Shown here: positions 43,661-56,447 of the stretch, one piece after another | Layout of the letters: every line of letters begins with the position of its first letter | Numbering within the stretch: position 1 is the first letter of the stretch | Position numbers and translations under genes: made by a program | Notes under the pieces: generated by a model | What the model saw: only the letters and a program-made list of their open reading frames with translations | Databases searched by the model: none | What the model was told of the DNA's origin: nothing | Source: Manihot esculenta | Taxonomy: Eukaryota; Streptophyta; Magnoliopsida; Malpighiales; Euphorbiaceae | Direction: 5' to 3' | Length of the DNA: 64,000 nucleotides | Assembly (NCBI RefSeq): GCF_001659605.2 | Contig: NC_035174.2 | Span: forward strand, 2,668,389-2,732,388

Positions 43661-46020
43661 TTTCTGCCAATCATGTCTTTTCCCGCCATTTTCACTATCT
43701 TCTGTGAGGTGATGGAGCTCCAAAATCTCACAATTTCGTGCTCTTGCATGTCCGGGTACCGATTTTTATGGAGCCCGAAGAAAAGGCCGCGGCGAGGAAT
43801 AGTAGTCATGGAAATTCATAAGTTGGGGCTTTTGCTTGAGCATAAGCTGAGGCTTGGGGTTTCGCTTCTTATCTCGTTTGTTGCAATATTTGTACCTTTT
43901 CGACGCCCTTATTTGACGGTACGATTTAAAAGTTGAAAACTGGTGTTATTACTCTCTTGTTTATTATGCTAATCAGCAGAATATCGTGTAATGTTTTAAT
44001 TACTTTACTATTGCTTTAATTTAGTCCTTCTTTGGTGCCACCCCGATATTTTGAAGTGCTTATAGGCGTAAGGCCAGACTCTCGGTGGAGGCTGCTTGGC
44101 AAGGTTGGATTTTTAACTCTCGGTGGAGGCTGCTTGGCAAGGTTGGATTTTTAAAGTCATTGGAACCAATTTTTCTCTGTGATTTCACTGTTGGAGATAA
44201 GATGCTAAAAGCTCATATTTTCAGATGGGTTTTGATTCCGAAGGTAGAAGCTTATTGAGTGAATTAATTAACTTTCTGAACATGGTAATCTAAAGTTAAA
44301 TGCTTTTTTGGCATGTGTTCTTGTTTCTTTTTGGGTTTATGCTGGCAGAGTTTTTAATTGATATAAGGTTTTCTCCGTTAATTGCGAACTTAAGAGTAGT
44401 ATTTCTTAAGAACTTGCGTACCAGTACATGATTGACATTGAGTTAAGGCCTTTGGGATTATTAATCTTTTGCAGGTCGGTGAACTTAGTGCTTTATGACA
44501 TCTGATTTGGAATCTATTATAGATGAAAGGGATTGCTGGTTTAAGGTACTTCTTTTTTTTTTTTCAAGGTAAGCCATTCTATTCTGGAGCAAAAGTGAGC
44601 TTTATATTGGGGACTCATGTTGCTAATGGTCTCTGTTCAGGTGGCATTCACATACCTGAAAAAATGTTGCCCCGTATTGATACAATAAGATTACTTTTCA
44701 TATGTCTACCTATGAGATTTCCATCTATGATTCTACTGCCGGAAGCTGCTGATGTCTTGGATATATGCATATTTTTTGCTCTTGCCCCAACTGGCATCAA
44801 TGCTGGACTTGCAGATTCTGAGTTTGTCTGTTTTAGTTGGTTTAGTATTTCGTCTTATATCACTTCTTCTACTGTCTTTATTCTGTATCTAATATAGTCT
44901 ACACAATGATAAATTATCTTATAAATGTTTTTGATTGATAATTTTAGCATTCTAATTTGACTACTATATATTTGTTGTCACATTGTACACATGCTGGAGC
45001 CTCATAAATTTCAGGGTGTAGCAAGGCCTATAGTATATGTTCATTATTTCTCCTATTGTCATCATTTCACAAACATTTATCGAGTAACCAAACTGGATTA
45101 CCTTGTTTATACTCCAACTAGGTTGTCAGTTAACCAGTTACCCCGCTGGTTCATGCCAGTTCACTCTGAATTCTAAAGAAGGGTTTGGATTGTTAAACTG
45201 TACTAGACCGCGCTCTGATTCTTGATTAACCGTGTCCAATCCGGGATTAACAACACTATCCAGTTGTTCTCTTGCCAAACTGGCTCTTGGAAGGAAGAAA
45301 TGGGAGACGGCTACTTTCAGTTCTTTGGTCTATATTCCTTGATGTTTTGGGAAATTCATTCATTTTATACTTTTTTCGTTGACTTGTCTAGAATTTTGTA
45401 GCATTACCTTGAAAGCAAAAGGGGGCACATATGATGCTCTGCTTAATGATTTTTCTTCAAGATAGATTTTCTATTTTTGTTTCTTCCTGCCTTGTTTCAT
45501 TTAATGTTCACTTTTCATCTATTCTAATTATCTGAGCAAGTTTGATAATTTTGGATAACTTCGTAACAATATGCAAGACAATTGAAACATGGAGTGACCA
45601 CTGCCTTCTCTTGCTCTGTGCAGAGACACTAATGAGTACCATTTAAACAAGTGGAAACCAAGCAATATTTTCTTTCTTTTTGCTAAATTACAGTTCATAG
45701 GTGTGTATATATATATTTAGTACATGATGCTGCCCAATGTGCCGTTGAAGCCAAAAATTTGTGAAACAATACTACTTTATTGATAGTTATCAATTTCTAG
45801 ACAACTGGTGTTTCTTTATTTAAATGTTAATTTATAACAAGATATGAATTCTGTAAAGCCTTTTATTTATAATAGATAATTGTTTTGCCATTTTATCTTT
45901 AATCTAAGATAAGCATGTGAATCAACATTGTACCTAGATGTTATTGATGCTGAGATGCTACAGGACATTTTATTCTTCTATATTTTTTCTTCATAACAGG
46001 CTTTATGTCTTTGCAAGTAT
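43661..46020 (+). other. Unexplained transcribed-looking region
   Basis: An open frame 43673-43936 (87 codons: basic PKKRPRRG, then a hydrophobic LGVSLLISFVAIFV) is followed by a donor-like ACGGTACG. Further down, TTTTGCAGGTCGG (about 44470) and an open frame at 44523-44897 look exon-like. No family is recognised and no joined reading frame holds up. It may be a non-coding or decayed gene in the gap between the PER1-like pseudogene and the plastid protein gene. Confidence 0.3.
44078..44153. repeat. Perfect 38-bp tandem duplication
   Basis: ACTCTCGGTGGAGGCTGCTT and the next 18 bases occur twice, head to tail (44078-44115, 44116-44153). A perfect match implies a recent duplication. Confidence 0.95.
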
Positions 46021-46040
46021 TGAGAGGGAGATTTCTTGCA

Positions 46041-46989
46041 TCATCGAGAAGTAGGAAAGGAAATTTCAGCTTTGAGGTTGGCAAGGCATTCAGTAGGAAG
46101 ACCAAGGAAGGTGTTCATGAAAACATCATCAATTGGTTGGACAGTTGCCACCCCAACCAATCTGCATTTCCCTTCTCTATCCAACCTTTCTCCTCGTCCA
46201 CTGCGTATCACTCCATTTGATTCTTCTGATGTCAATACTGTCTTCACTAGCAGGGGAGGAGCTTTGTAGATATTCCCAACAGAAAACCAGAACTTGGCCA
46301 TGAACTCAAGATCAACCTACAAAACATGGACAGCAAAAGTCGGCATTAATTGGCGGGCTTCTGGAATCCAAGAATAGTGGATTAGCAAGTAGCAGTAACA
46401 TATATATCTTGCGGTTTCAATCTGTTCTGCATAAGGATGTTGTTTTTGAATTTAGCATATCAGAATGATTCCGGTGGTGTCATGGAAGGTGCTCACTTTA
46501 TGTAACTTCCTCAAAGAAGAAGCCTTGGGAATGAAGCTGAGTATCAGAATTTACCTTACCAGAATCTCGTTCAATCCTTCCTTGAAAGAGTTCAGGCACC
46601 ACATCAATCTTCAAACCTGGTGGCAATGGCAATCCAAGAAACCTAGTAGTTGCACTTGTTAGTGGTGGAATATACAGAGTTTCCAAGTCAAACGAAACTG
46701 AAATCTCATCTTTCAGGTCACCCTTTTTAATTCTGGTAGCAGTCCCAGATCCTGTTCCTCCTTGAGCATCGTATTCAAAGTCAGGATATCTTGAGATGCC
46801 AAGCTTGCAAGCTTCCAAAGTTTTGAAATCAACAGTGTAAGTATCAGTTTTTGGGAGTGTGGTGGTAGAAATGGAACCCTGTTGGTTGGGAATAGAAGAT
46901 AATGCAATGGTTTTAATTCTAAGAGCTGGTTTCCTTGTAGAAAATTTGCACAGGATTGGGGGATTTGAAGTGTGTATCCTGCAACCCAT
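46041..46989 (-). CDS. Conserved plastid-targeted protein of unknown function
   Basis: Two exons, complement(46555..46989) and complement(46041..46316), with a phase-0 GT-AG intron give 236 residues. The first ~45 residues are rich in S, T, K and R with few acids, like a chloroplast transit peptide. The mature part has YTVDFKTLEACKLGISRYPD, LYIPPLTSATTRFLGLPLPP, KFWFSVGNIYKAPPLLVKTV and LTSEESNGVIRSGRGERLD, strongly conserved-looking blocks that I associate with single-copy plant plastid proteins. From gene order it may correspond to Arabidopsis At5g62140; this is memory, not a search. An in-frame ATG 11 codons upstream (47022) is possible; 46989 gives the better transit peptide. No catalytic motif is seen. 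Confidence 0.85.
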
Positions 46990-47059
46990 TTTCTGAAAAG
47001 TTGGCTTTCGAGTTCTACCCAAATGCAGAGGAAGAGGAATCGAGCTTTTGGCACTAGAC

Positions 47060-48890
47060 TTGGGGTATTAGATGAGGCTCTGCTTCCAGTCTTTCAGAAA
47101 TCGTACACATGATGAGAGGCTGGTATGTCTTCTGAATTTGGTCCTTATCTTCATATTTGGGGTGATTTTACTACTGTGGCGTATTGGCCGTGAAGAAAAG
47201 AAAATTTATAGTTATTCCAAAAATTGGCAATTTTTAGTGGAAGGCTATTTCCCAAAATTTGTTATCATTGCGGTCTCGTACATGTAATTATATCGTTTTT
47301 CACTAAATAATCCTCATAATTATTTGCCCTTCCACACTGCTGTTCTCCTACTCCCTCTCCATAATCCAAAAATATACCTCTATTATTATTTGCTTTTCAA
47401 TGAAGTTAATGGAATTAATTTAACATTTAAGCAATAAAATTATATTTTTTTCAAAGTTCATTATGAATATAGAGATAAAAATATATTGATATATTAAAAT
47501 AAAGATTAAAAAGAAAAGGAAAGTTTTGAAGAGTGAATAAGGAAAATAAAAACGACAAAGAAATTCACCAAAATTGGAAATTTTAAATATGAAAAATTAG
47601 GTCTATTTTTTTTAAGAAAAATGTGTGGATTTGAGAAAGAAGAGAATTTAAAATTTTTAATTTTTTTTAAAAAAAAAAGAGGCAACATTTTTTAATTAAT
47701 TATTTCAAAATTCATTATGAAATACAAATAATAAGTAAACACTTTTATTTAGTCCTTTCAAAATTTAGGTTTCGATTAAAATAAAATTTTATTATTTGAA
47801 TATAATTAGGTGAAAATTAGTAAGATACGAAAAGTTTTAAATTTAAATGTAACAATTTAAATTTAAATCTAAATACACCATATGTACAGAAAAAAAAAAA
47901 AAAAGAAAAGAAAAGAGTAGAAAAGAGAATTTCCGTAAATAGATTAAAGATTTGGCTACTCGCCAAGAGCCATACACCGGAGTTATTATTATTACTTTCT
48001 AACAAAGAAATTGGCGCTTGTTGCGTCTGAAATTCTACTACCACTTATGCAGAGTGTACCATCCACATGACACGAGTTCACTTCTTACAGCGCCCCCTTG
48101 GAATCGGGCACGTTTACCAACAGCCAACACGTGTTTTCAGACTTCAATAATCAATCCCCATGTCGTGGAGGCATCGTGTTTGTCAAATAGTTAATGAAAG
48201 AGAAAACTCATCCTCCATGGCAGCCCAAGTGCCTCACCGTCAAATCCATGATGGGATAGCCAAGCAATTTTCATCCAAAATATGTATTTATACCGAATTA
48301 AAATTAAAGTTAATTGAACATTTAAATCAATTAGTCATGTCATGGATAAAGGCCCCTCTCCACCCTTTTCGATTTCTCACTAATCCACATGAGAACTCTA
48401 TTCATTTGAAATGCTAAATTAAAATTCAAGTAGCTCAGTTTTACAAGAGAGAGAATGAGATTTCAAATAACACGGATAAAAGTGTGAAAGAAGATTTACA
48501 ATTTTTAAATATTAATGCAATATAATCAATTTTAATTAGTTTAAAAATAGAAATCTTAATATTAATTATTAAAGCTCAAGAACAGAAAAGATGCGTGTTA
48601 ACCATCATGAAAATTCAGTCTTAGATACAAGGCAGAAGCCTATGACTAGCAACTTGTTGCTCTTCCAACCTAGTAGTGCATAAACTGAAGAGGACAAAAA
48701 TATATACACTCAAATCACACCACCCTTTGAAGCTTGCCTAGGACTTGCCATCATGATTCAGCACAACAGGGCAAACAAAACACATTGGCTTGTAGAAACA
48801 AGTGTGGGCATGCCATTTTCCTCCATCTCAGTCATCCATCAGAGAGCCTCCAGTTTCATTCTGTACTCTAGCTTCAGGTTGCCAGCCAGC
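47060..48890. other. Intergenic: promoter of the plastid gene and 3' flank of the kinase
   Basis: 47060-47350 is the upstream flank of the plastid gene. 47390-47940 is AT-rich with A/T homopolymers. 48600-48900 is probably the 3' UTR of the PEPKR1-like kinase. No further gene is seen. Confidence 0.45.
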
Positions 48891-48902
48891 CAGCCCTCTC
48901 TT

Positions 48903-51042
48903 TCAAGTTTCAACAGACAAGAGAAGAGCAGTTGGAAGATGCATGCATGATGCCCGTCGGATAACTGACTCGCTCACCATCAAATCGAGTTGCTCGCCCT
49001 CACCAAGACCAATTGTACGGTTCCTCTTACTGTGCGTGCCCATCCTGGACTCTATGGCTCCTCCTGACCTCTTAGCGTCCGCTGGCTTCTGTTCCATTTC
49101 TCTAGCCTCATGTGCGCAGAATATAGAAGATTCAGGCAACATGAGCATCTTTTCCAGGCTGACCTCTGCATGATAGAATGTTAAAAGATTTAATTCTATA
49201 ACATCATTATAAATAAGCTGTCAAATAAATGAAAATAGCTCACCTCCATAGCTAGCATTCAAACTGGAAATATTGTTTGAGAAATCCAATGCACAACTCC
49301 CTTGCTTCGTCACAGGGCTATGGCTAAAGAAAGCAAAGCTTGGCATTGATCCTACAGGGGAAGGAAATTCCAAGGCATCAGAATTGCCACCGTTATGGAA
49401 AGAAAGCTGACCAGATACAGAGGAAGGTGTTGAAGGTTCCGCATGGAAAGAAGAAAATGATGATCTGCATGTGAAAGTAGGTGATTCTGTATCACAAACA
49501 AACGGTGATCCAGTGCCAATGCTGATGTCCTGATTCCTGGCCATCAATGTAGAGAAAGAGCCACCACCTAAATCCCATTCTTCACAACTTTGCTTTTCAA
49601 AATGACTAGGTTGTACAGGACATATTGCATCATCCTTCATCCAGGAATGATCTGCAAAAATAATTAAGTTTAGGCAAGTCTTTGGAAAGAGGCTCAGTTA
49701 TCTTGTAGCAGGTAAGAAAGGATACACTCATGCAGATTAGCTCATTAGAAAAACATAGTGGTGAAAATTTCTTGACTGCAGGATGCTCCAGCTTTTGCTA
49801 AAAACCATTTAAAACATAAATGAACTTGTCCATTCTAAAAATTCAGTGGATGATATGATGTCCTGAATTTTTCAATAGCTAGCAGCATCAGTTACCTGTT
49901 AATTATCTAGCTCTGCACATACCATAAGCCTTCAGATACGTATGTGCACCAGAATACATAACAAAATGACCGAGTATAACACAGAAAATAGGTAAATTTT
50001 CCAGCAAATGAAAAGACAAACCCACCTAAAACCTGCTGAGCAGTAAGCCTTTGTGAAGGATCTGTACAAAGCATGCCCCTGACTAACTCCTTTGCAGATT
50101 CAGTTATCTGATCCCAAGGATTAGATGGGAATCGCAGATCTGCAGCCCTTACAGCATCAAATATTTGTGACTTAGTCTTGCCCCAAAAGGGTGGTGTCCC
50201 ACTGAGAAGAATATAAAGAATCACCCCTGCACTCCAAACATCGGCCGCCTGATTATAGCCCCCTGCCAATACCTCCGGGGCTATATAAAATGGGCTCCCA
50301 ACAGTCCCACGCAACTTCTGACCTATTTGAACATATCCCAGATGTTTAAAAGACCAAACAAGTCAAACTTTGGAAAACATAGCAGTCAACAAAAACAACT
50401 ACATGATGAATAGAGGGAAAGAATGAGACATGGAAGAATACCAGGGTTTATGTACGTTGCAAGACCAAAATCTGCCAGTTTAATAGGTGAATATGAGGCT
50501 TTTGTAGCCAAAAGAATATTCTCTGGCTTCAAATCCCTGTGAACCACCCCAATTTCATGACAGTGCAGCACCACTTGCATCAAATGCCTGAAGAGAACCC
50601 TAGCCTCCACCTCAGAGAATCGTCCATGCTTTTCTAACTGGTGAAAAAGCTCCCCTCCAGCACAAAGCTCCATTACCAAATGAACATAATCCTCATCCTC
50701 ATAAACTGCCTTGAGATCTACGACATTTGGGTGCCCGGATAGCCTAGTCATTATCTCAATCTCAAGTCTGACACTTCTAGCATCATCTGAGGTCACTAAT
50801 CTATCCTTGGCAATCGATTTGCACGCAAATAGCTCTCCAGTCAATTTATCAGTGCACATTCTAATAACACCAAATTGTCCCCAGCCCAGCTGCTCTCCAA
50901 GAATATACCTATCCTTCATATTTGAAATCTGAATTGCGTCCAAAATGGTTTGAGTTAAGCTTGAAAATGTGTAACAATTGCACGGTTGCTTCGACAAGTC
51001 GCGGCTGCTGTCTCTATTTGCAAGTGCAAGTGCAACAGCCAT
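48903..51042 (-). CDS. PEPKR1-like serine/threonine protein kinase
   Basis: Four exons (complement of 50442-51042, 50026-50322, 49244-49651 and 48903-49165) join in frame to 522 residues. The kinase domain runs from about 45 to 310. It has the glycine loop GWGQFG (53-58), K75 in FACKS, the catalytic HRDLKPEN (168-175), DFG (191-193), then GTVGSPFYIAPEVLAGGYNQ and the CaMK-type DVWSAGVILYILLSGTPPFW. There are no EF-hands, so it is not a CDPK. The motifs and the ~520-residue length with a serine-rich tail (GSPFVCDTESPTFTCRSSF) fit PEP carboxylase kinase-related PEPKR1. The substrate is unknown; PEPC is not established for this branch. MAVALALANR at 51042 is the first ATG in this frame. Exon 2 begins QKLRGTVGS, completing a glycine codon split by the intron. 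Confidence 0.93.
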
Positions 51043-51084
51043 ACCAAATTCTATCTGTCCCTATTGACCTCGTTTCTTTTTCTA

Positions 51085-51840
51085 ACAAAATAATAAAATA
51101 TCTACAATTTCAAGTTAAAAGCCTTGATTTTTTGCTCACGTAACCAATCACCAAAAACTTACTTGAGGCCAAATCCTAAAAGAAGCTTCTCAAGGGCGAT
51201 TTTGACAGGAGACAGTAACACCGTGATACATCCGATATCATGTATCTGGAAATTTTGGTACTAGAGAGGAAAAATAAAAACTTAACAGCGGCAGAAGCTT
51301 GATAATTCAGCTCGAAATTTCTTCCAATTTCTGCTAGATCTGAAACCATAAAATTATAATTTTATTTTTTTAAAAAAAATTAAACTCGAATCAAATTATG
51401 CGAGATGCAAACAAAACGACAAAAAGTGTCAGATATACATAATTTCTGTATAACTTTGTGGGTTTAATAAAATCTCCAAGCTAATATATTGAAAATTCCA
51501 GTTTTCTAAAGCAAGCCAACAATGAAAATGAATCACCTTCACATACCCATCAGCTAAACTCCCAAATATGAAAAGAATCAATTACCTGAAAACAAGGCCA
51601 CCCAGATCACAAAGTTTTCAATAAACAATGGTTATTGCCAATTACAAGCGATCCCAAATCCCCAAAATCGAAAACCAACGTGGAATGATCTTGTAGAGAG
51701 AGATGACCCGGTAAGCGACAGAGAGGAGGGCGAGAGGAGGAGTCCGTTGGAGCAGCGATTGAGCTACCCAAGACAGAGGCTCCTTTCCCTGTGGGCTCTC
51801 TATCGCCTATAGTTCTCTTCATTGGCAAAACTATTAGGAC
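51085..51840 (-). other. Probable 5' leader exon, leader intron and promoter of the kinase
   Basis: A GC-richer stretch at 51586-51830 ends (on the minus strand) in TTTTCAG then GTAATTG, a good donor at 51585. An acceptor such as ATTTTGTTAG lies near 51085, shortly before the kinase start. This would give a leader exon and an intron of about 500 bases. A 73-codon open frame in the leader has no motif and is not called. Confidence 0.45.
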
Positions 51841-52469
51841 TTTTATTGTGTTTTGCTGCTTGGTCGGGGCTTATTTTGGCTATTCCTTTTTTAATTAATA
51901 AAAATTGACTGCAAGTGCTGAGAATGTTTTTTTCTTTTTGGTTGTTCCCCATCGAATCACAGTACCATTTCCTAAAACAATCTCACTCGAACTGATTTTC
52001 TTTCGCCCTCCTTTGAATTTGCCAATAACAACTCTAACTTCTCAAACAGTGATTTTTCCATCCAACTATAATTTCACTTCCTTTTTTCATATTCCCTTTG
52101 TCGTTTCTTGTAGCTCAGGTCAGCAAATTGCATCTTTGTGTGTTTATTTGCAAACGTGTAAAACTCCCTAAACCCTAAGTCAATTCTCTGCAACTCATTC
52201 AAATTACAAATACAATTAATTTCTTCCTCGATTCATAGCCATTGCAAATCTCTGTAAAATTCTTAGATATTTACAATTGGTAGTTATAATTAATTACAAA
52301 ATGTTTGATAACTCATAACTCTGCAATCAAGTTACCTATTACTCTCTCGTATTTGCTTGCTTTTTTAAATTTTTTTTATCCATCACTTTGCTTTCAAAAT
52401 ACTCCTTTGAAAAGTTAAAATTTAGTAATTCTAAAAATAATTTATTAATGGAACAATTTTAGTAGAGAA

Positions 52470-53590
52470 TATATTAAAAAGTGCATTATAAAATTTAGGT
52501 AAAAGGATTTTTAATCTGATAAATTTCAAAATAGACATATAAATTTTTAATAAATTTTTAAATAGTTATATAAATTCATAATAAATTTTTAAATAGTCAT
52601 ATAAGTTTTTAATAATTTTTTTAGTTTAAAAAAGTTCCTTACAGTGTGGAATTAAATTATATATAGATAATTTAAAGCAATTAAGATATTTTGTTAATCA
52701 TGTGATGTGAATTACATATGTTTAATGCCGTAAATTTAATATTAGCTCATTCTCTTTTTTTTTTTTCTCTAGTTTTTTTAAAAGTTGTTCGATCATCTCT
52801 CTCTTTCTTTTTCACTCGAAAAGTTAAGGATTATAAGATTGGTAGATTCAATCATTTAATTATAAAATTAAACTTACAATATTGAACTCTTATTACAATT
52901 TCAAAAGACTATTAGAGAAAGCATGAATCGCCACCTTTTGATTTTTAGTTTTGGAGGAAATATGGACAAAAACCTATTTAGGGATCTCTTTATCTAAGAT
53001 TATTTAATTTTTATTTTCTTTAAATAATCTCTCTTATCCAGCTAATTAACTTAATTCTTGATTTTGCCAAAAAAATCTTGCTACATCATTGTTTTTCATG
53101 ATTTTTGCTTAACACACATCAAGAGTTGTCACTAGAAGAATTCCAAATACAATCTACTCATAAATCTCATCTTACAACTCTAAAACAAGAACGACAAGAA
53201 TAGGAAAATCAGAATTAGAATCATTCTACCATTGCGACCAGTCCAAAAGATGATATTTAATGCCACAATTTTCACTACTTACAATTTTCAATAAATTATT
53301 CTAATGATATCATGATAAATCAAGAAGATTCTTTCACTTAAAATACCACATAACTTATCCCTTCTTCTTTTACTTCAATACTCCTGTTTTAATTCGTCTT
53401 AAAGAGAAAAATCTCATCTATATAATGATAGAGTGTAACGGTATTTAACGATTTGGTTTAATCTGACCTTACTGTCTAATTAGGGACTTTTTGAACAAAA
53501 AAATTTACTAAAAACTTATATGACGATTATGAAATTTATCAGGTGCTCAAAATGGCATTTTACCTAAAATATATTACTTTTTAACTATAG
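52470..53590. mobile_element. Non-autonomous element with ~100-bp imperfect terminal inverted repeats
   Basis: The left end reads TTTAGGTAAAAGG...CTGATAAATTTCAAAATAG-CATATAAATTTTTAATAAATTTTT. The right end, in reverse, reads TTTAGGTAAAATGCC...CTGATAAATTTCATAATCG-CATATAAGTTTTTAGTAAATTTTT. Inside the left end, the AAATTTTTAAATAGTCATATA unit is repeated two or three times. There is no coding capacity. The long inverted ends suggest a MULE- or Tc1-like derivative, but no clear target duplication was found. Confidence 0.65.
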
Positions 53591-56407
53591 TAATTATATT
53601 TTATGAATTCATGCGAAATTCCACTTCCTAATCCCCGTGTTCACAGGATTTACATTCCCATTAACACCATTTAAGTTTGGTGCTCTACTCTATAAACCTG
53701 TCATCAAATGCAGACATAGCTTTCCTATATGCTATGGGACATATGGACTGAGTATACAAGAAAAGCCATTTTTTTCTTATTCCAGTTTGGGCCCGATAGA
53801 AAAGAAATCCATGCACAGTCATATGAAAAGCGAGGCAAATAATCTAGAAATGGGCCTATAAAATGCTTCGGCTCACAATATTAGGCATCAAATTAATGCC
53901 CCATTCCTATGCACTCTCTTGGTCTATGAATTACCCACAACAACTACTACATCCATACTCACCAATATTCATTTAATAATTTTCAAAAATTCTACATGTT
54001 GTACATGTTTGAGATTGCTGACTCACAATACTTAACTTCGCTACTACAAATTAATGAATAATACTTTTATTTATATTACTCATTTCATATAAAAAATAAA
54101 TCAAATTATGATAATTTTATTTTTTTTAAATAATTTATAAATATAAATATACAATGGTGTATACAGTGATTATATGATATTGAATATCTAAATCATATAC
54201 TTTGTATTTATTGTATGAATTTTTTTAATAATAGCATAGATAGTTCAGAATCCCACATTGAATATAGAATGTGTATGAGCAAAACTCATATAGAATCAAT
54301 AATTTTATTAAAATTATTATGGTTTTGAAAATAATTCAGTTCTATTTTTGAGTCTAATTCTTTTGAAGCATACTCTAGATTAATCTTTCGAGATTTTATA
54401 TTGATTGTGAAATATATAATCATATAGAATCAATGACTTTATTAAAATGATTGATTTTGACGACGGTCTAATTTTATATTTAAATTTAATATATGTATTT
54501 TATATCGAATAAAATAATAATAATAATTTTATATAGGTATAGTGCTTTTTTTTTTTATTTCTAATTCCTAATATGAAATAACCAAATGTCTTCTTTTTCG
54601 CCTTAGCAAGACCCTTCTGACTTGCAATGTACGAACTAATATACTGGAGGATATGAGAAATTATTATAATTAACTAAGGCTGAAAATGATAGAAGAAATA
54701 AAATAGAATCGGTCAAAATTTGGTAACTGATGGATACTCAAATCACGCGTCAGAATGGGCATGCAAACTACAGTCCAACTTAGTTTTATTGTGAAATAAA
54801 AATACATTTCCTTTTTTTTATATTATATTATGATTAATATGCTTTTTATTTCTTTATTTTAAAAATTAAAAAAATTAAGAAAAATAGGTAAATAAAAAAA
54901 TTTCTAAGAGAGAGAGATAAAAGGAGCATGCGAATATGTTGTTTTAGGAGAAAGAGCATTGATTCTCATAGATTTTAGCTACAGAAAAAAAGAATGGTGT
55001 ATGCACTCACTTCCAATAATTCTAGGCATTATAGAAAAAAAGAAATGTGGTGCAAAATGACTTGGATAATAAAATGACACTTGGTGTATTCCTAGCAGCC
55101 AATAAATTAACAATAATTGGTGATGGTTTTGATTTGATTCAATATGTTGGGTGTCAATTATAGTGGAATGTGGCTTAAGAGATTATCATTAAATTTAAGA
55201 ACCATGGATGCCCACTCACAATCAAACCATCATTATTTGTCACTAATTCTTTACTGATTTTTATCTTCTTTACTCATTATAGATTGACATGACACAGTTT
55301 TTTTTGGTTTCCCAGATAATACTCGACTTCACAATTCCTTTAGAAAAAATTTTAACCTAACAATTGGCTATAGTGTCCGACTAATTCAAAATTTCAATCA
55401 CATTAAGTTTGGTGGTATAATATAAGAATATCTTTAATGAAATCAAGTTTAATTTATTATTTTTAGTCTAACTTAATTTGATTTAGTAATAAAAAATATA
55501 TAATTCATTTAATAGAATTAAATTTAAATCATCAACCTTCATCCATTATGCTTTGGTGGATGTGGGGTGAGGGCAGGGGAAGGTTAAGTAGCTCGCAAAA
55601 ATAATTAAGGTTGTTAATTACGGCCTTCGTAATTAATTAATTACTTGCCAAACTTTTTTTTTAAGGAGTACTTACCGAAGCTTGATAATTAAACAAAAGG
55701 CAGGTCCAAAAGATACTTAATTTAATTGTTGACTTGGATTAAGTTTTGTAATTAATTAAATTAAATTGATATGACATGTGAATGAGATATTAATGAATGT
55801 AATGTTTCTTAAATATTTATTTTCGTATTAATTATAACATTCGTACAATTTTTATTTATCATTTAAAATTTTAATATAATGATTAAAAAATATTTAAATA
55901 TTATAAATTATAATAAAATAACACTTAATTTAATTATAAATTACTTTTCATCTCACTTAATTATTCCTATCTTAATTTTTTTTTTCATTTACTTATCAAT
56001 AAAACAGTAAAATAAATAAGAGAGAAAAAAAGTAAATAATGATATAAGTGTTAAGAAATTGATTATAAATATTATTATTGTATTTAGTAGAGATAAAAAT
56101 AAAATTGAAAAAACAAATTAATACTCATTAACTTTTTTTAAAGCAGAAAGATAATTTTAAATAAATCAAAAGTTAAAAAAAATTATTGGTAAAGGTGAAA
56201 GAACATAATTCCTTTGACACACTTTAGCATGTTATCTTAATTCTTAACTAATACTCTTAAAATATTGCTCACTGGCAGCCTTACTCCTCGGATCAGTTAA
56301 ATTCAAAGCTTTGCATATCAACCTTCACACTCTGTTTATTCAGTTTTTATAATTAACCCTCATCACATAACTAAGACTTTTTCTTGAAGATAGAATATAT
56401 AATTTCC

Positions 56408-56411
<4 letters not shown>

Positions 56412-56445
<34 letters not shown>
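56412..56445. repeat. (TA)n microsatellite
   Basis: About 17 uninterrupted TA units. Confidence 0.9.

Positions 56446-56447
<2 letters not shown>

Noticed and set aside
51607..51828. 73-codon minus-strand frame in the kinase leader
   Set aside because: It lies in the probable 5' UTR exon, has no motif, and is separated from the kinase start by a likely leader intron.
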